Shown here: positions 17,261 to 26,888 of the stretch, in pieces
How the letters are laid out: each line of letters opens with the position of its first letter
Numbering within the stretch: the first letter of the stretch is position 1
The notes under the pieces: generated by a model
What the model saw: only the letters and a program-made list of their open reading frames with translations
What the model was told of the DNA's origin: nothing
The model's database searches: none
NCBI GenBank assembly: GCA_024400635.1
Contig: JAKSMI010000001.1
Coordinates: 49,468-113,467 of the forward strand
Direction: 5' to 3'
DNA from: Bacteroidales bacterium
GTDB lineage: Bacteria; Bacteroidota; Bacteroidia; Bacteroidales; WCHB1-69
Length of the DNA stretch: 64,000 nt
Program-made: the position numbers and the translations under genes

Positions 17261-18703
17261 CTCTTCATTTTTTGTTCCCCAAACGCCATTCAGTTTCTTT
17301 TCCTGGATTTTTCCCCAGTCAAATACTATTCCCAATTGCACATTTGCGTTATTTACATTCAGCAGCGAGCGCTGGATACTCTTTGCGTTGCAAAATCCCA
17401 ATAAATTGTCCGTGGCGGCATATATATGGAATACCCCGAGATTAAAACCGACGCCTAAGCCAAGATTGGCATAGCTGTCTTTGGCGATAGTATAATTAAC
17501 GCATAAATCAAAAATCCGCAAGAAATTTCCATTCCATGCCACAGTAAACGATGGCAAGAACTGTTTGCCCACCAGACGACCTTGAAAAAGCGCGGAAAAA
17601 CGATGATATTTCCCAACGTTACAGTAACCTTCTACCAAAAATCGAGTATGCAACATTCTCGTATACTGCTTTAATTCAGAATTTTGCATTGGAAAATAGC
17701 TTAGGATTTCATCACGAAATTCAGAAGGATTATTTTGGATTTGTTGAATATCTTCATTAGAAAGTCCATTGAAAACAAAACCACCATCATTATAATGGAT
17801 GCAAGTGGAATCAATGGTGCCAACAAAGTGCGAAGAGTTCGTTTTCCAATTGATGAACCCCAAATCCAAAACGGAAGCAGAAACTCCCCATCTTTCCCCA
17901 AGACGAAATGTTGCCCCGAAATCAATAGCCGCTCCGACATTTTTGAATGCAGACTTAACCACATTCATCATATCATCTGTAGCTATTCCCGGCTCACTGT
18001 TCTCTCCCCATTGAATCGGAAATATGCTTGACATATAGGCATCCAAATCATATTGCAATCTAAGGGAATAGTCTTCTTGGTTCGTATAAAGCGTTGCAGT
18101 AGCATTACGCGTATTTATATTCAGAGCCCCAAAAAGGATTTTCGGACGAACACCGATATAAACGTGCGGTGTTATAGCGACTTGCATTCCCAATGCAAAT
18201 TCCTGATAGACTGTAGCATTCAAAGAAAAATCAAGTTTCGCGGGATGGTCGGCTCCAACATATGCCATATTGCCTTGCGCAACCAAACCTATAACATCTT
18301 TGCTAAAAAACAGATATTCATCCATACGAATCCTATAGCTGAAAGAAAAGAAAACGGGTTTGGTTCGAAAACCGAAGTCAATGACATTCATAGACAGATT
18401 GGTATTAAGCATACCACCTCTTTTAGGCATCTTTTCAAGCATCTTATCCAAGGTAATGGTAGTCACCTTGCCCATGGCATTTTCCTGAAAAACATTATCA
18501 TAATGCAATCCTGTATTGGCAAGGGAGGTATTTATATTGCTAATGGCCGGAAAACCGACATAGCCATTGTATGGCAGGAAAGAAGACGGACTACTATAAT
18601 TTGAATAGGGATTCAATCGCATAAAGTGCAATGTGGTACCATCTTGCGCGAATACCTTAAAACCCACCAGTACAATTGATATGAAGAGAAATATTTTTTT
18701 CAT
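17258..18703 (-). CDS. Exported DUF5723-like outer-membrane protein
   Basis: The 481-residue protein has a signal peptide (residues 1-19, ending KVFAQ) and a barrel-like series of amphipathic strands. It opens with NPYSNYSSPSSFLPYNGYVG and contains GATFRLGERWGVSASVLDLG, the pattern of the Bacteroidota family I know as DUF5723, whose function is not established. It follows the lipoprotein gene by 12 bp, so the two are probably co-expressed. Its TAG stop lies within the 3' end of the convergent tRNA-Arg gene, and no hairpin terminator is seen before the tRNA. Confidence 0.7.
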   Translation of the reverse strand: MKKIFLFISIVLVGFKVFAQDGTTLHFMRLNPYSNYSSPSSFLPYNGYVGFPAISNINTSLANTGLHYDNVFQENAMGKVTTITLDKMLEKMPKRGGMLNTNLSMNVIDFGFRTKPVFFSFSYRIRMDEYLFFSKDVIGLVAQGNMAYVGADHPAKLDFSLNATVYQEFALGMQVAITPHVYIGVRPKILFGALNINTRNATATLYTNQEDYSLRLQYDLDAYMSSIFPIQWGENSEPGIATDDMMNVVKSAFKNVGAAIDFGATFRLGERWGVSASVLDLGFINWKTNSSHFVGTIDSTCIHYNDGGFVFNGLSNEDIQQIQNNPSEFRDEILSYFPMQNSELKQYTRMLHTRFLVEGYCNVGKYHRFSALFQGRLVGKQFLPSFTVAWNGNFLRIFDLCVNYTIAKDSYANLGLGVGFNLGVFHIYAATDNLLGFCNAKSIQRSLLNVNNANVQLGIVFDWGKIQEKKLNGVWGTKNEE

Positions 18704-18715
18704 AATAATAAAACT

Positions 18716-20248
18716 CTAAAAATTCATGTTGATGTGATCGTATTTGATTTTTGCCCCGATGGCAACCTTGATAAAACGGGACGTATTCAATTCCACGGCA
18801 TTTCCTTGAGTGTTTATTTTGAATCTAAGCAACAGTTTGTCTGATTCAATGATTTTTTTTGCAGTTTGACCATTGACTTCAACAAAAATCGGAGTTTCAT
18901 GATAAGGTTGATCATTGAATGAACCATGGATAATATTTTCACTCATCACCAAGTGGGTTGTATCGGAAGTTGTCGTATTCAGAAAACTAATGTCTGCCAT
19001 CATTTCAAGGGGCAAGTTGTTGGCAAAAGCCAAGCGCAGAGTCATTTTTTCTATTTCAGAGACCTGAGATGGTGTAATAGCGTTGAAGAGGGCATTATCA
19101 AGTTCATTGTTGTAAACCGCATTATGAATATTCATATTGGCTGGGAAAGTTGCTTTCAGTTGAAGATTCAAACTCGAATTATTATTCAAATAAAGATCTC
19201 CCGCCGCAAATCCACCTGGATTGACAGTCAAATCGCCCACTAAACGAAGTGAATCATAAGTGGTATTAAATTGAACCTGTGGGGTATTTACATCCATAAC
19301 TTGTACGAAAGCATACGGTGACACAGGAATTGTTACTGTAACCGATGAAGGTATCAGCGAAGAAGTTGTTCCATAAGTATCCTTAAATGAAAGTTCATTG
19401 ACGTTTCCCGAAATAGCGCACAGCGAATTTTGAGCAAGAATTTGTATTTTTGGATTGTAAATTTGCATATGGTCAATATGGAAATTATTCCACGAAAAAT
19501 TCACCCCGACACTCTTTTTAATGGTTGAAGCCATGGGATTTAACATTGTTACAATACTTTGAACACCAAGTCTACTGACATCAACAACACAAGTATAATG
19601 ATAATTGCCTCCAAGAGTGCTTTCAGGATTTGGGGTTATTGTCAAATCTACGGAAAATACAATATTACCTTCTTCATCTCCTTGAATGACATAGCCTGCC
19701 AAATCAAAATCCTGTGAAGTGGTAGCACTATTTATATTGATAGTCAACGGATTACCATCCGCATCTTTGATATTGTCCGTATATGCAGTTCCATAATATG
19801 TGGCGGGCAAATCAGAAAAGGAGAACATCAAGGTCATAGAGCCCCAATTTACCACAGCTCTTTTTAAGAACACATCATCATCGTTCAACGAGAACTTACA
19901 TATTTCAGGCAAATGGACATCCAAACTTTTATTTTGATTCAGACTCACGCTTCCTGATTGGCTAAAACTTTTGTCACCAATCTGCAAAAGTTTATCCATC
20001 GATACTAAATTGGATATATCCTTTTCCATCACAAAACTGATTGTTCCATCTGAACCGATATGTAAAAATGAAACGCTATCCAAATTATTAAGCAAGTTTT
20101 CGACAGTGATTTTATCATTAAAAACCGGAATTCCCCATTCTCCTTCGGCCTCGACATTCCTCAAATCGAAATCAAAGAGCTTGTCTTTACAAGAAGTCAA
20201 TCCTAAAATCAAGAATGACAAAATCATGAATAAAAGACATTTCTTCAT
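18716..20248 (-). CDS. Lipoprotein of unknown function
   Basis: The 510-residue protein has a lipoprotein signal peptide with LTSC at residues 17-20, so it should be lipid-anchored, probably at the outer membrane. The body is beta-rich with several repeated-looking segments and no enzyme motif that I recognise. Its partner at 17258-18703, 12 bp downstream, is a barrel-type protein, which suggests a surface-protein pair. A promoter-like box 24 bp before the start suggests it need not depend on the glycan operon upstream. Confidence 0.7.
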   Translation of the reverse strand: MKKCLLFMILSFLILGLTSCKDKLFDFDLRNVEAEGEWGIPVFNDKITVENLLNNLDSVSFLHIGSDGTISFVMEKDISNLVSMDKLLQIGDKSFSQSGSVSLNQNKSLDVHLPEICKFSLNDDDVFLKRAVVNWGSMTLMFSFSDLPATYYGTAYTDNIKDADGNPLTININSATTSQDFDLAGYVIQGDEEGNIVFSVDLTITPNPESTLGGNYHYTCVVDVSRLGVQSIVTMLNPMASTIKKSVGVNFSWNNFHIDHMQIYNPKIQILAQNSLCAISGNVNELSFKDTYGTTSSLIPSSVTVTIPVSPYAFVQVMDVNTPQVQFNTTYDSLRLVGDLTVNPGGFAAGDLYLNNNSSLNLQLKATFPANMNIHNAVYNNELDNALFNAITPSQVSEIEKMTLRLAFANNLPLEMMADISFLNTTTSDTTHLVMSENIIHGSFNDQPYHETPIFVEVNGQTAKKIIESDKLLLRFKINTQGNAVELNTSRFIKVAIGAKIKYDHINMNF

Positions 20249-20271
20249 AATTATAACATTTATTAAATTGG

Positions 20272-20279
20272 CAAAAATA
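20272..20279 (-). promoter_or_regulatory. Candidate -7 box before the lipoprotein gene
   Basis: The minus strand reads TATTTTTG (TAnnTTTG), 24 bp upstream of the ATG at 20248, in the 59-bp gap after the aminotransferase gene. No terminator is seen for the glycan operon here, so both read-through and a fresh start are possible. Confidence 0.35.
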
Positions 20280-20307
20280 AAAAAAATAGCATTAAATTTC
20301 AGACTTA

Positions 20308-21582
20308 TTATTCAATTGCCGTTATTATTGTATTCACGATAAAGCGAGCATCGTCATCGGAAACGCAAGGTCCGGAAGGCAAGCACAATCCGCAAGCAAA
20401 CAATTTTTCGGAAGTGCCATTGACGTATGCGGGACAATTATTATAAACCGGCTGGCAGTGCATTGGCTTCCACAACGGTCTGGCTTCAATACCATTGCCG
20501 TCCAGAAACACACGCAATGCCTCCACATTAGCATTGGGTTCACAATCGGTATGCAAGCTGCCGCCGCCGTGCAGCACGCCAGCCGCGCCACCCACTGCTC
20601 CCTGCACGGCGGCTTGGTAGGCACTCTCCTGCCCTTTCACTCTCACCCCAGGATCCAGCAACAAGGTGCAAAGCCAATAATTCGACGCAAAATCCATAGA
20701 TTCTGATTTATGCATTTTTATGCCTGACACATCAGCCAATAATGTTTCATACAAATGCTGCAAATGCTGATGATGGCGAATATGATCATTCAAAACCGTC
20801 ATCTGGCCACGACCGATGCCCGCACAAACATTACTCATTCTGTAATTATAGCCGATTTCTTCATGCTGATAATATGAATAGGCTTCACGGGCTTGTGTGG
20901 CAAAAAACATGATTCGTTTTTTGGCTTCTTCATCGGGGCAAATCAAAGCACCACCACCAGAAGTAGTAATCATTTTGTTGCCATTGAAACTCAACACGCC
21001 ATAATGACCAAAAGTACCGAGTACCTGACCGCAATAACGGGATCCCATGCCCTCCGCGGCATCCTCTATGACAGGAATATCGTATTTTTCGGCAATCCGC
21101 ATAATTTCTTTAATCCGATATGGCATACCGTAAAGAGCAACAACAATGATGGCTTTCGGCTTTCTTCCCGTACAAACGATACGGTCTCGGATAGCATTTT
21201 CCAGCAATTCCGGATCCATATTCCAACTATCAGCCTCACTATCGATGAAAACCGGCGTCGCGCCCAAATATTTCACGGGATTCGAAGATGCACAAAAAGT
21301 GAAACTCTGCACGCAAACCTCATCACCAGCCTGGACACCACAAGCAATCAGTGCCAAATGCACAGCCGAAGTCCCAGATGACAATGCCACAACCTTTTTA
21401 TTCAAAATTTCATCCGCCTGATTATCAACATGATTGACGAAATTTTCAAGATCAGCTTCAAAAGCATTGACATTAGGTCCGAGCGGAACAACCCAGTTGG
21501 TGTCAAAAGCTTCCTTTACATATTTCTGTTCCATTCCGTTTTCGCTCATGTGGGCGAGACAAAGATAAATTCTTTTATCCAT
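20308..21582 (-). CDS. DegT/DnrJ/EryC1-family PLP aminotransferase
   Basis: This is a sugar aminotransferase of the DegT family, which usually transfers an amino group to a nucleotide-linked keto-sugar. The protein is 424 residues from the preferred start MDKRIYLCLAH; an in-frame ATG 13 codons upstream overlaps the previous gene. Family motifs are VVALSSGTSAVHLAL, VIEDAAEG for the PLP-contacting Asp, and GVLSFNGNKMITTSGGGAL, giving the Schiff-base lysine near residue 203. It resembles PglE-type enzymes that act with a PglC-type transferase such as the one at 26194. It is last in the glycan gene run. Confidence 0.88.
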   Translation of the reverse strand: MDKRIYLCLAHMSENGMEQKYVKEAFDTNWVVPLGPNVNAFEADLENFVNHVDNQADEILNKKVVALSSGTSAVHLALIACGVQAGDEVCVQSFTFCASSNPVKYLGATPVFIDSEADSWNMDPELLENAIRDRIVCTGRKPKAIIVVALYGMPYRIKEIMRIAEKYDIPVIEDAAEGMGSRYCGQVLGTFGHYGVLSFNGNKMITTSGGGALICPDEEAKKRIMFFATQAREAYSYYQHEEIGYNYRMSNVCAGIGRGQMTVLNDHIRHHQHLQHLYETLLADVSGIKMHKSESMDFASNYWLCTLLLDPGVRVKGQESAYQAAVQGAVGGAAGVLHGGGSLHTDCEPNANVEALRVFLDGNGIEARPLWKPMHCQPVYNNCPAYVNGTSEKLFACGLCLPSGPCVSDDDARFIVNTIITAIE

Positions 21583-21601
21583 GATATATCGATAATATAA
21601 A

Positions 21602-22822
21602 TCAAATATTCTTTTCTGCAAAATCTTTCAAATAGGCAAAGTGGGGGGTCAATTTCCCCTCCTGCAAAATTGTCGATCTTTTTATAACAGCGGATTCTTC
21701 CCCTAACAACAGCGGTTCAAGCACGTACTTCATCAACATTTCTCCGAAATACTCACTCGTATCCATTGCCAGGGCATTGGGGCAAGTATCAACCGCCATA
21801 ACCGTGATATTCTTTTCCGCAGCGAAAGCTTTTTCCTCCTTCCCCGTTATAGGATTATAATCATAATATGGGGCTTCGTGTGTTGAAGAGCGCACTGTGG
21901 ATTTGATGCTTCCCATAATATCACAGGTCACATCTCCAATCATTCTTATGCGTAACTTTTCATTTTTCAATTCATTAACATCCAAATAAACTGGTGCGCC
22001 ATTACCCCAAAAATGGGCACACAACAAGACATCCGTATATTGGGCGAACTTGAAGAAATCGCTTTCATAGGCTATGGCATTCTTGGTGAAATCCTGCCAG
22101 CAAAATGGTGTTCCATCTTTCCTTTTTACCAACTGGTCCACATCGGCCACGCAATAGGTCAACGTTGAAATCATTCCATCAGACAAGAACGCAGACTCAT
22201 TAATTCTCTCGGCTCCTATTTTCTCCAAAACATACTGAGCACCTTGCGACACACGACCCGCACCCGTAACCAACATTTTCATTTTGGGCAATGCTACCGA
22301 CTTCAATGTCTCTATCAACTGTGTCAATGAAAATTTGCGATCAGGTTGTGGAAGTTCATACAATTTATATTTCAATCCATAACCTCTCAACGTGTAATAT
22401 ACGCCGACAATTCCAGCCCACCAACCAAAAGCACAGACCCTGACATTATTATCATCAACAAGATATTCATAATCACTGAAAGTAATGTTTTTCTTCACAA
22501 GTGCTTTCAGCAATGGACGATTGTACTCCTGCATTTTCGCCAGATGGCCAAAAAAGAAATAATGTTTGTTGGGAATAAGTTCTTCTATTTGTACTTCCTT
22601 GATACCGAATAAGATATCGCAATCGGAAACATCCCTCACAACATCAACGCCAGCCAAACGATAATCTTCATCCGAAAAGGCTCTGATGTTGCTGGACTGA
22701 ACGACAATCTTATGTTGGGGATAGCGTTTGTTTAACTCGGACACCTGCTTTGGCGTCACAGCAACTCGGTTGTCAACTGGAATCTTAGTTTCCTTAATTA
22801 ATCCTATCTTCATTTTTCTCAT
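21602..22822 (-). CDS. Saccharopine dehydrogenase-like NAD(P) oxidoreductase
   Basis: The 406-residue protein has the alanine-dehydrogenase/transhydrogenase N-terminal domain (IGLIKETKIPVDNRVAVTP) and a Rossmann motif GAGRVSQGA at about residues 187-195. Lys75 (in GIKE) and His93 (in FFFGHLAK) match by motif the catalytic Lys77 and His96 of yeast saccharopine dehydrogenase, and VTCDIMGSIKST resembles that family's C-terminal half. Such enzymes reductively join an amino acid to a keto acid, or the reverse. Its start overlaps the ATP-grasp stop (ATGA); a second ATG three codons on is also possible. A lysine-biosynthesis role seems unlikely in this glycan context. Opine formation is my inference. 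Confidence 0.72.
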   Translation of the reverse strand: MRKMKIGLIKETKIPVDNRVAVTPKQVSELNKRYPQHKIVVQSSNIRAFSDEDYRLAGVDVVRDVSDCDILFGIKEVQIEELIPNKHYFFFGHLAKMQEYNRPLLKALVKKNITFSDYEYLVDDNNVRVCAFGWWAGIVGVYYTLRGYGLKYKLYELPQPDRKFSLTQLIETLKSVALPKMKMLVTGAGRVSQGAQYVLEKIGAERINESAFLSDGMISTLTYCVADVDQLVKRKDGTPFCWQDFTKNAIAYESDFFKFAQYTDVLLCAHFWGNGAPVYLDVNELKNEKLRIRMIGDVTCDIMGSIKSTVRSSTHEAPYYDYNPITGKEEKAFAAEKNITVMAVDTCPNALAMDTSEYFGEMLMKYVLEPLLLGEESAVIKRSTILQEGKLTPHFAYLKDFAEKNI

Positions 22823-24084
22823 TTAATAGCATCGATAATTTCCGATTCTGTCAATTCCGAAAAGACTTGACAATCGCCTTTTGTTGTCTTTACCACTAAC
22901 GATTCATTCATCAAGCGCACATCTTCAATAATGGCATTCAAATCTTTGGAACAGAACGTACACATGGCAATTTTTCTGGGTTTATTCCCTTCAATTTCAT
23001 AACCTTTATAAAGATATGGAATGAAAGTAACTATTTCATTGATATTCCTCACCATATCCTCTCCAACAATTTCATTAACGACAGCACCATCTTCAGGCAA
23101 GAAATATGCGCTGTAGGTCACGGCATACCCTCTATCCGATGGAATATCCGCATTGAATTTCAATGGTTCTCCCAAGGCATATTTTATCATCAATGTCAGA
23201 TAATCAATACCACCACTTGCTTTTTGATAATCAAAAGAATGTCCACCACCCAAACGGAATCCCGTTTCAAAAACATAGAAGCTACCATTACGGTAAAAGA
23301 ACGAAATATTGGCCATTCCGCATTCCATTCCCAAATCGGCGAGCATGGATTTCACATTGGCATCCACCTGTTCAACATAGTCTTTTTCGTGCTTGGAAGG
23401 GAAAGTCCAGGCTTTTTGCATCGTTTCAAAACCTTTCTGCTTGGTCAGCATGGTGGTGTCACAAGTTTCAATCAAAAAGACCTGTTTCCCGGCAATGTAA
23501 TAGCTGCAATCGAATTTAACGCCATCACCAATAAAATCCTCCACGACTACACTTTTTGAAGGAGACATCGAATAGGCATAATCCAAAAATTTCACATATT
23601 CCTCGGCATTATAAGCAACATTGATGCCGATACTTCCGCCCCTATCCGTCGGTTTTATAATCACGGGAAATTTAATATCCCGTGACTTAGGGTCATACTC
23701 GTTGACAATCGGCACTCCGTATTTCTTGCACAACTTTTTAAACTTATTTTTGTCACGAGTAACATCCAACTGTTCTTCATTGATGTAGCATGGCAAAGAA
23801 AGTCGACGGCAAATTTCAATCATTGCCTCTACTCGAAATTCACTAAAACCGGCTATAACGCCATTAACACCAGCATCACGGCACTTGGCCTCCAATGTTT
23901 CATAATCGGTCCAGCTGATATTCCACGCTTCGTCTGCGACAAATTTTGCAGGAATAACCTCAGGTTTTGTATATTGATCAGTAACAATCACGTAGCACCC
24001 CAATGACTGAGCAATTTTTACAACATCAACTTCCGCATTGGAGCCACCCAATACTAATAATTTCTTTCCTTCTAATTCTTTCAT
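22819..24084 (-). CDS. ATP-grasp carboxylate-amine ligase
   Basis: ATP-grasp enzymes activate a carboxylate as acyl-phosphate and join it to an amine or thiol. This 421-residue protein starts with a PurT/CarB-like pre-ATP-grasp domain (KKLLVLGGSNAEVDVVKIAQ), has the ATP-binding PVIIKPTDRGGSIGI at about residues 145-160 and the metal-binding end FYVFETGFRLGGG. The substrates cannot be read from sequence. It overlaps the next gene by 4 bp and is separated from the previous ATP-grasp gene by 2 bp, so the three are translationally coupled and probably work on one product. Confidence 0.82.
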   Translation of the reverse strand: MKELEGKKLLVLGGSNAEVDVVKIAQSLGCYVIVTDQYTKPEVIPAKFVADEAWNISWTDYETLEAKCRDAGVNGVIAGFSEFRVEAMIEICRRLSLPCYINEEQLDVTRDKNKFKKLCKKYGVPIVNEYDPKSRDIKFPVIIKPTDRGGSIGINVAYNAEEYVKFLDYAYSMSPSKSVVVEDFIGDGVKFDCSYYIAGKQVFLIETCDTTMLTKQKGFETMQKAWTFPSKHEKDYVEQVDANVKSMLADLGMECGMANISFFYRNGSFYVFETGFRLGGGHSFDYQKASGGIDYLTLMIKYALGEPLKFNADIPSDRGYAVTYSAYFLPEDGAVVNEIVGEDMVRNINEIVTFIPYLYKGYEIEGNKPRKIAMCTFCSKDLNAIIEDVRLMNESLVVKTTKGDCQVFSELTESEIIDAIK

Positions 24085-24086
24085 AA

Positions 24087-25175
24087 TTAAAGCATCGTAG
24101 GATTATCAAAAACATCTTCGTCTTCCAAAATGACGGGCTCGACATCCACATCTCTGAGGAAGACATAAGGCTTATTGTAGTGATGGAACCTATCTCTTTC
24201 TATACGGTCGGCATTGCCGTCTTCCATGATGGTCATTGTATCGCTAATCAAGTCGAAGCCGACATGAGCCATCACTCCAGTATAAGCCATGTGTCGAATA
24301 TTGACTTCCGTAACTTTTAGGTTTCCATTCTTGTCCTCTTTCAAGTCGAAACTCAAAATGCCGTGGGCAGGAACTTTCAACTTGTCGCACAAATACTTGA
24401 CGCAATCATCGCAAAATTTGTTGATACGGTCTTCGTTCAAGAAGCGGGCAAAATGTGTGTTTCCGGTCACGTGCGATGGAGCCGTATTGGCCATCACATA
24501 TTCCGCACATTCCAAAGCCGCACCTTTCACATATTCATTATTGTAATACAACATCTGATTGGCCAGATGACGTCCTGTAAGAAACTCACTAACAGTAAAT
24601 TCTTGAATTTTTCGATTAATAAACAGCCACGATTTATAGCTATCTATATTGTCTAAGCGCAGCGAACCAAAACCGCCCGTACCTTCCGTGGCCCGAATCC
24701 AACAGGGGAAACCAATTTGACTTTCCACTTCCTCAAATTTCGGTTCGGTCTGTGTTACTTTGATGGTCTTAGGAATAAAGTGCGTTCCTTCAAGCAGTTG
24801 TGCCATTACAGACTTATCTCGAAGAGATTCCGAAAGCCGTTTGCATCCCATAAAGACCTCAACAGGGAATTGACCGTTTTTGTCATAATAATCGCCCCAA
24901 GCCACGATTTCCGCCTCTGGTTGAACAAACGCATAATCGACATGCTTTGCCGCCACCAATTTCTCTATGAAAGGAAAATAATCCGGGGCATCGCAACGTG
25001 GACAAACATAATATTCATCCACTAAATTTCGACCTTTCGTCTTCATAAAAAAACCCATCGATTTTTTATTTGCATCGATGCCAATAAGGTGATAATCAGG
25101 ATATTTCTCTCTTATAATGGTTGCTATAGAGCGCGGCGTCAGTCCGCCGATACCAGTAATCAACAAAGTTTTCAT
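24087..25175 (-). CDS. Second ATP-grasp ligase of the glycan locus
   Basis: This 362-residue protein opens with a Rossmann-like KTLLITGIGGLTPRSIATII and has the ATP-grasp core: RDKSVMAQLL, GFPCWIRATEGTGGFGS at the ATP-binding loop, and LKVTEVNIRHMAYTG for the metal ligands. Two Cys pairs (CPRC near residue 61 and CDDC near residue 253) are visible. It is unlike its neighbour at 22819 outside the core, so this is not a recent tandem duplication. Overlap of one base with the upstream gene and a 2-bp gap downstream tie it to the same mini-pathway. Substrate unknown. Confidence 0.8.
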   Translation of the reverse strand: MKTLLITGIGGLTPRSIATIIREKYPDYHLIGIDANKKSMGFFMKTKGRNLVDEYYVCPRCDAPDYFPFIEKLVAAKHVDYAFVQPEAEIVAWGDYYDKNGQFPVEVFMGCKRLSESLRDKSVMAQLLEGTHFIPKTIKVTQTEPKFEEVESQIGFPCWIRATEGTGGFGSLRLDNIDSYKSWLFINRKIQEFTVSEFLTGRHLANQMLYYNNEYVKGAALECAEYVMANTAPSHVTGNTHFARFLNEDRINKFCDDCVKYLCDKLKVPAHGILSFDLKEDKNGNLKVTEVNIRHMAYTGVMAHVGFDLISDTMTIMEDGNADRIERDRFHHYNKPYVFLRDVDVEPVILEDEDVFDNPTML

Positions 25176-26176
25176 TATAATATCTCTATTATTTTTTTCA
25201 TTTCTTCAATTCCGTAGCGCTGATCGCAAATCAACGACAATTCAGTATCATAAATTTCATTGACTTTCATTTCAGTAGTAACCAGCTGATTTTTAGGCCA
25301 ATGAACAGGACAATAAATCTGATTTTCAATTAATTTCTGTCGTGCAGCACTGCGTTTTTCTTTACTTTCGAAAAATACAGGCACAAACAATGGACAGCAA
25401 TCATCGGTGAGTGGAGCGAGCGTATGCAAAGTTATGTGCTCGTGCAAATAATTCGCATTCTCACGACGTTTTTGCTTCAGTTCATCTTTATTTGTTTTTT
25501 TATAAATAGTATATGAGAGTTCATCCATGGCATAATCTTGATAATCATATTCCAAATGATGACCAAAATTAGCAAAAAGATTCAAAAAAGTTTGTTTTTC
25601 AATTTCCTGATTTCCAGCAAGATAATCTTTTTTCAATTGCATAGCCCGCAATTTTCCATCTAAAAAAGGATAAGATTTCAAAGCTTTAGCTTCTACACCA
25701 TTCATTTCAGCACCACAAACCACCCCCATCCACTTTCTAATGCTTGCAAATGAATAATCTGCAGATGCAACGCCTTTATTATTAAAAAAAGAATGGGTCC
25801 GATCATAAATAATAGTTGTTCCTTGTGATTTGTAGTTTACAATTATTTGATTATCAATAATATCATCATAACCAAAATAATTACACACATAAAACACATC
25901 AACTTTTTTATTCAAATCGATATGATAAGTAAGTTGCGGTTCCAAGCTCATATCATACAAATCAACGTGGAAACCGTTAGCCAAAAATGGAGCCAGCATC
26001 GAATCGCAACACCAGGCCGGCATATAAACGGTCTTCGCGTCTTTCTTCTGCAATATATCTCTGACAATCAAATCGATGGCAGTTCTACCAGAAAGAACAT
26101 AGTGATTACTTCTTTCTGAAGAAAGGAGAAGGGGTTCATTCTCCAACCAAAATTCGCTACCGATTTCGCTATACAT
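25175..26176 (-). CDS. Divergent DegT-like PLP-fold protein
   Basis: The 333-residue protein has the outline of a fold-type I PLP enzyme: HYVLSGRTAIDLIVRDIL at the phosphate-binding region, IIYDRTHSF with Asp125 as the likely PLP-nitrogen partner, and SFASIRKWMGVVCGAEM with Lys148 as the likely Schiff-base lysine. It is shorter than ordinary DegT enzymes and the motifs are loose, so the substrate may differ from a nucleotide sugar. It overlaps the ATP-grasp gene by one base and follows the PglC-like transferase by 17 bp. Confidence 0.68.
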   Translation of the reverse strand: MYSEIGSEFWLENEPLLLSSERSNHYVLSGRTAIDLIVRDILQKKDAKTVYMPAWCCDSMLAPFLANGFHVDLYDMSLEPQLTYHIDLNKKVDVFYVCNYFGYDDIIDNQIIVNYKSQGTTIIYDRTHSFFNNKGVASADYSFASIRKWMGVVCGAEMNGVEAKALKSYPFLDGKLRAMQLKKDYLAGNQEIEKQTFLNLFANFGHHLEYDYQDYAMDELSYTIYKKTNKDELKQKRRENANYLHEHITLHTLAPLTDDCCPLFVPVFFESKEKRSAARQKLIENQIYCPVHWPKNQLVTTEMKVNEIYDTELSLICDQRYGIEEMKKIIEIL

Positions 26177-26193
26177 TTGAATAAATTCTTTTA

Positions 26194-26868
26194 TTACAGA
26201 TTGGTATTTGTAGGACGATTATTTCTGTTTGGATCAAATTCGGCAAATTTTGGACGTTGGATTCCTCGGGTATCGTACAAACTCACACTGCCGCTGGTTT
26301 CAACGCCGACACCTTCTCGTTTTATCACATTCTTTATGGTTTTGGAAATGATTTTCATATCCAAAGCAAAGGAAATATTCTTCACATAATAAACATCACA
26401 TTCCAATTTGTGTTGCCAGGTAATGTTTTTTCGTCCATTGACTTGTGCCCAGCCCGAGATGCCAGGTCGCACATCGTGACGCATAGCTTCTTCGGGCGTA
26501 TAATAGGGCAAATAAGTCGGGGGCAAAGGTCTTGGACCTATGAATGACATTTCACCTTTCAAGATGTTGAGCAATTGTGGCAATTCGTCTATAGACGTAC
26601 TACGAACAAATCGTCCGACAGGTGTAAGTCTCTGTTTATCAGGCAACAATTCTCCATTTTCATCTCTTTCATCCGTCATGCTTTTAAACTTGATGATACG
26701 GAAGGGCCTTTCATGATATCCAATGCGGGTTTGGTAGAAAAAAGCACCGGCGCCTTTGTTGGCAAAGTGCAGCCACAAGGCTATCAGTAGCAGCAACCAT
26801 CCTATCAGCAGCAAGGCGAGAATGGTAAGAAACAAATCTAAAAACCGTTTGAAGAAGTGCTTGTACAT
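26194..26868 (-). CDS. PglC-type phosphoglycosyl transferase
   Basis: This enzyme starts glycan assembly by moving a phospho-sugar from a UDP-sugar to undecaprenyl phosphate at the inner membrane. The 224-residue protein is the small monotopic type: one re-entrant hydrophobic helix (residues 9-34), FKSMTDERDENGELL, the catalytic Asp-Glu pair at 94-95 in STSIDELPQL, SFIGPRPLPP and RPGISGWAQVNGR. The C-terminal roughly 30 residues are polar and Asn/Arg-rich, beyond the usual core. It is the only initiating transferase in the locus. Confidence 0.92.
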   Translation of the reverse strand: MYKHFFKRFLDLFLTILALLLIGWLLLLIALWLHFANKGAGAFFYQTRIGYHERPFRIIKFKSMTDERDENGELLPDKQRLTPVGRFVRSTSIDELPQLLNILKGEMSFIGPRPLPPTYLPYYTPEEAMRHDVRPGISGWAQVNGRKNITWQHKLECDVYYVKNISFALDMKIISKTIKNVIKREGVGVETSGSVSLYDTRGIQRPKFAEFDPNRNNRPTNTNL

Positions 26869-26888
26869 AATAGTTGAATGAGTTTATT

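Noticed and set aside
18053..18604. Rightward 183-codon open frame
   Set aside because: Antisense shadow of the DUF5723-like gene; no family features.
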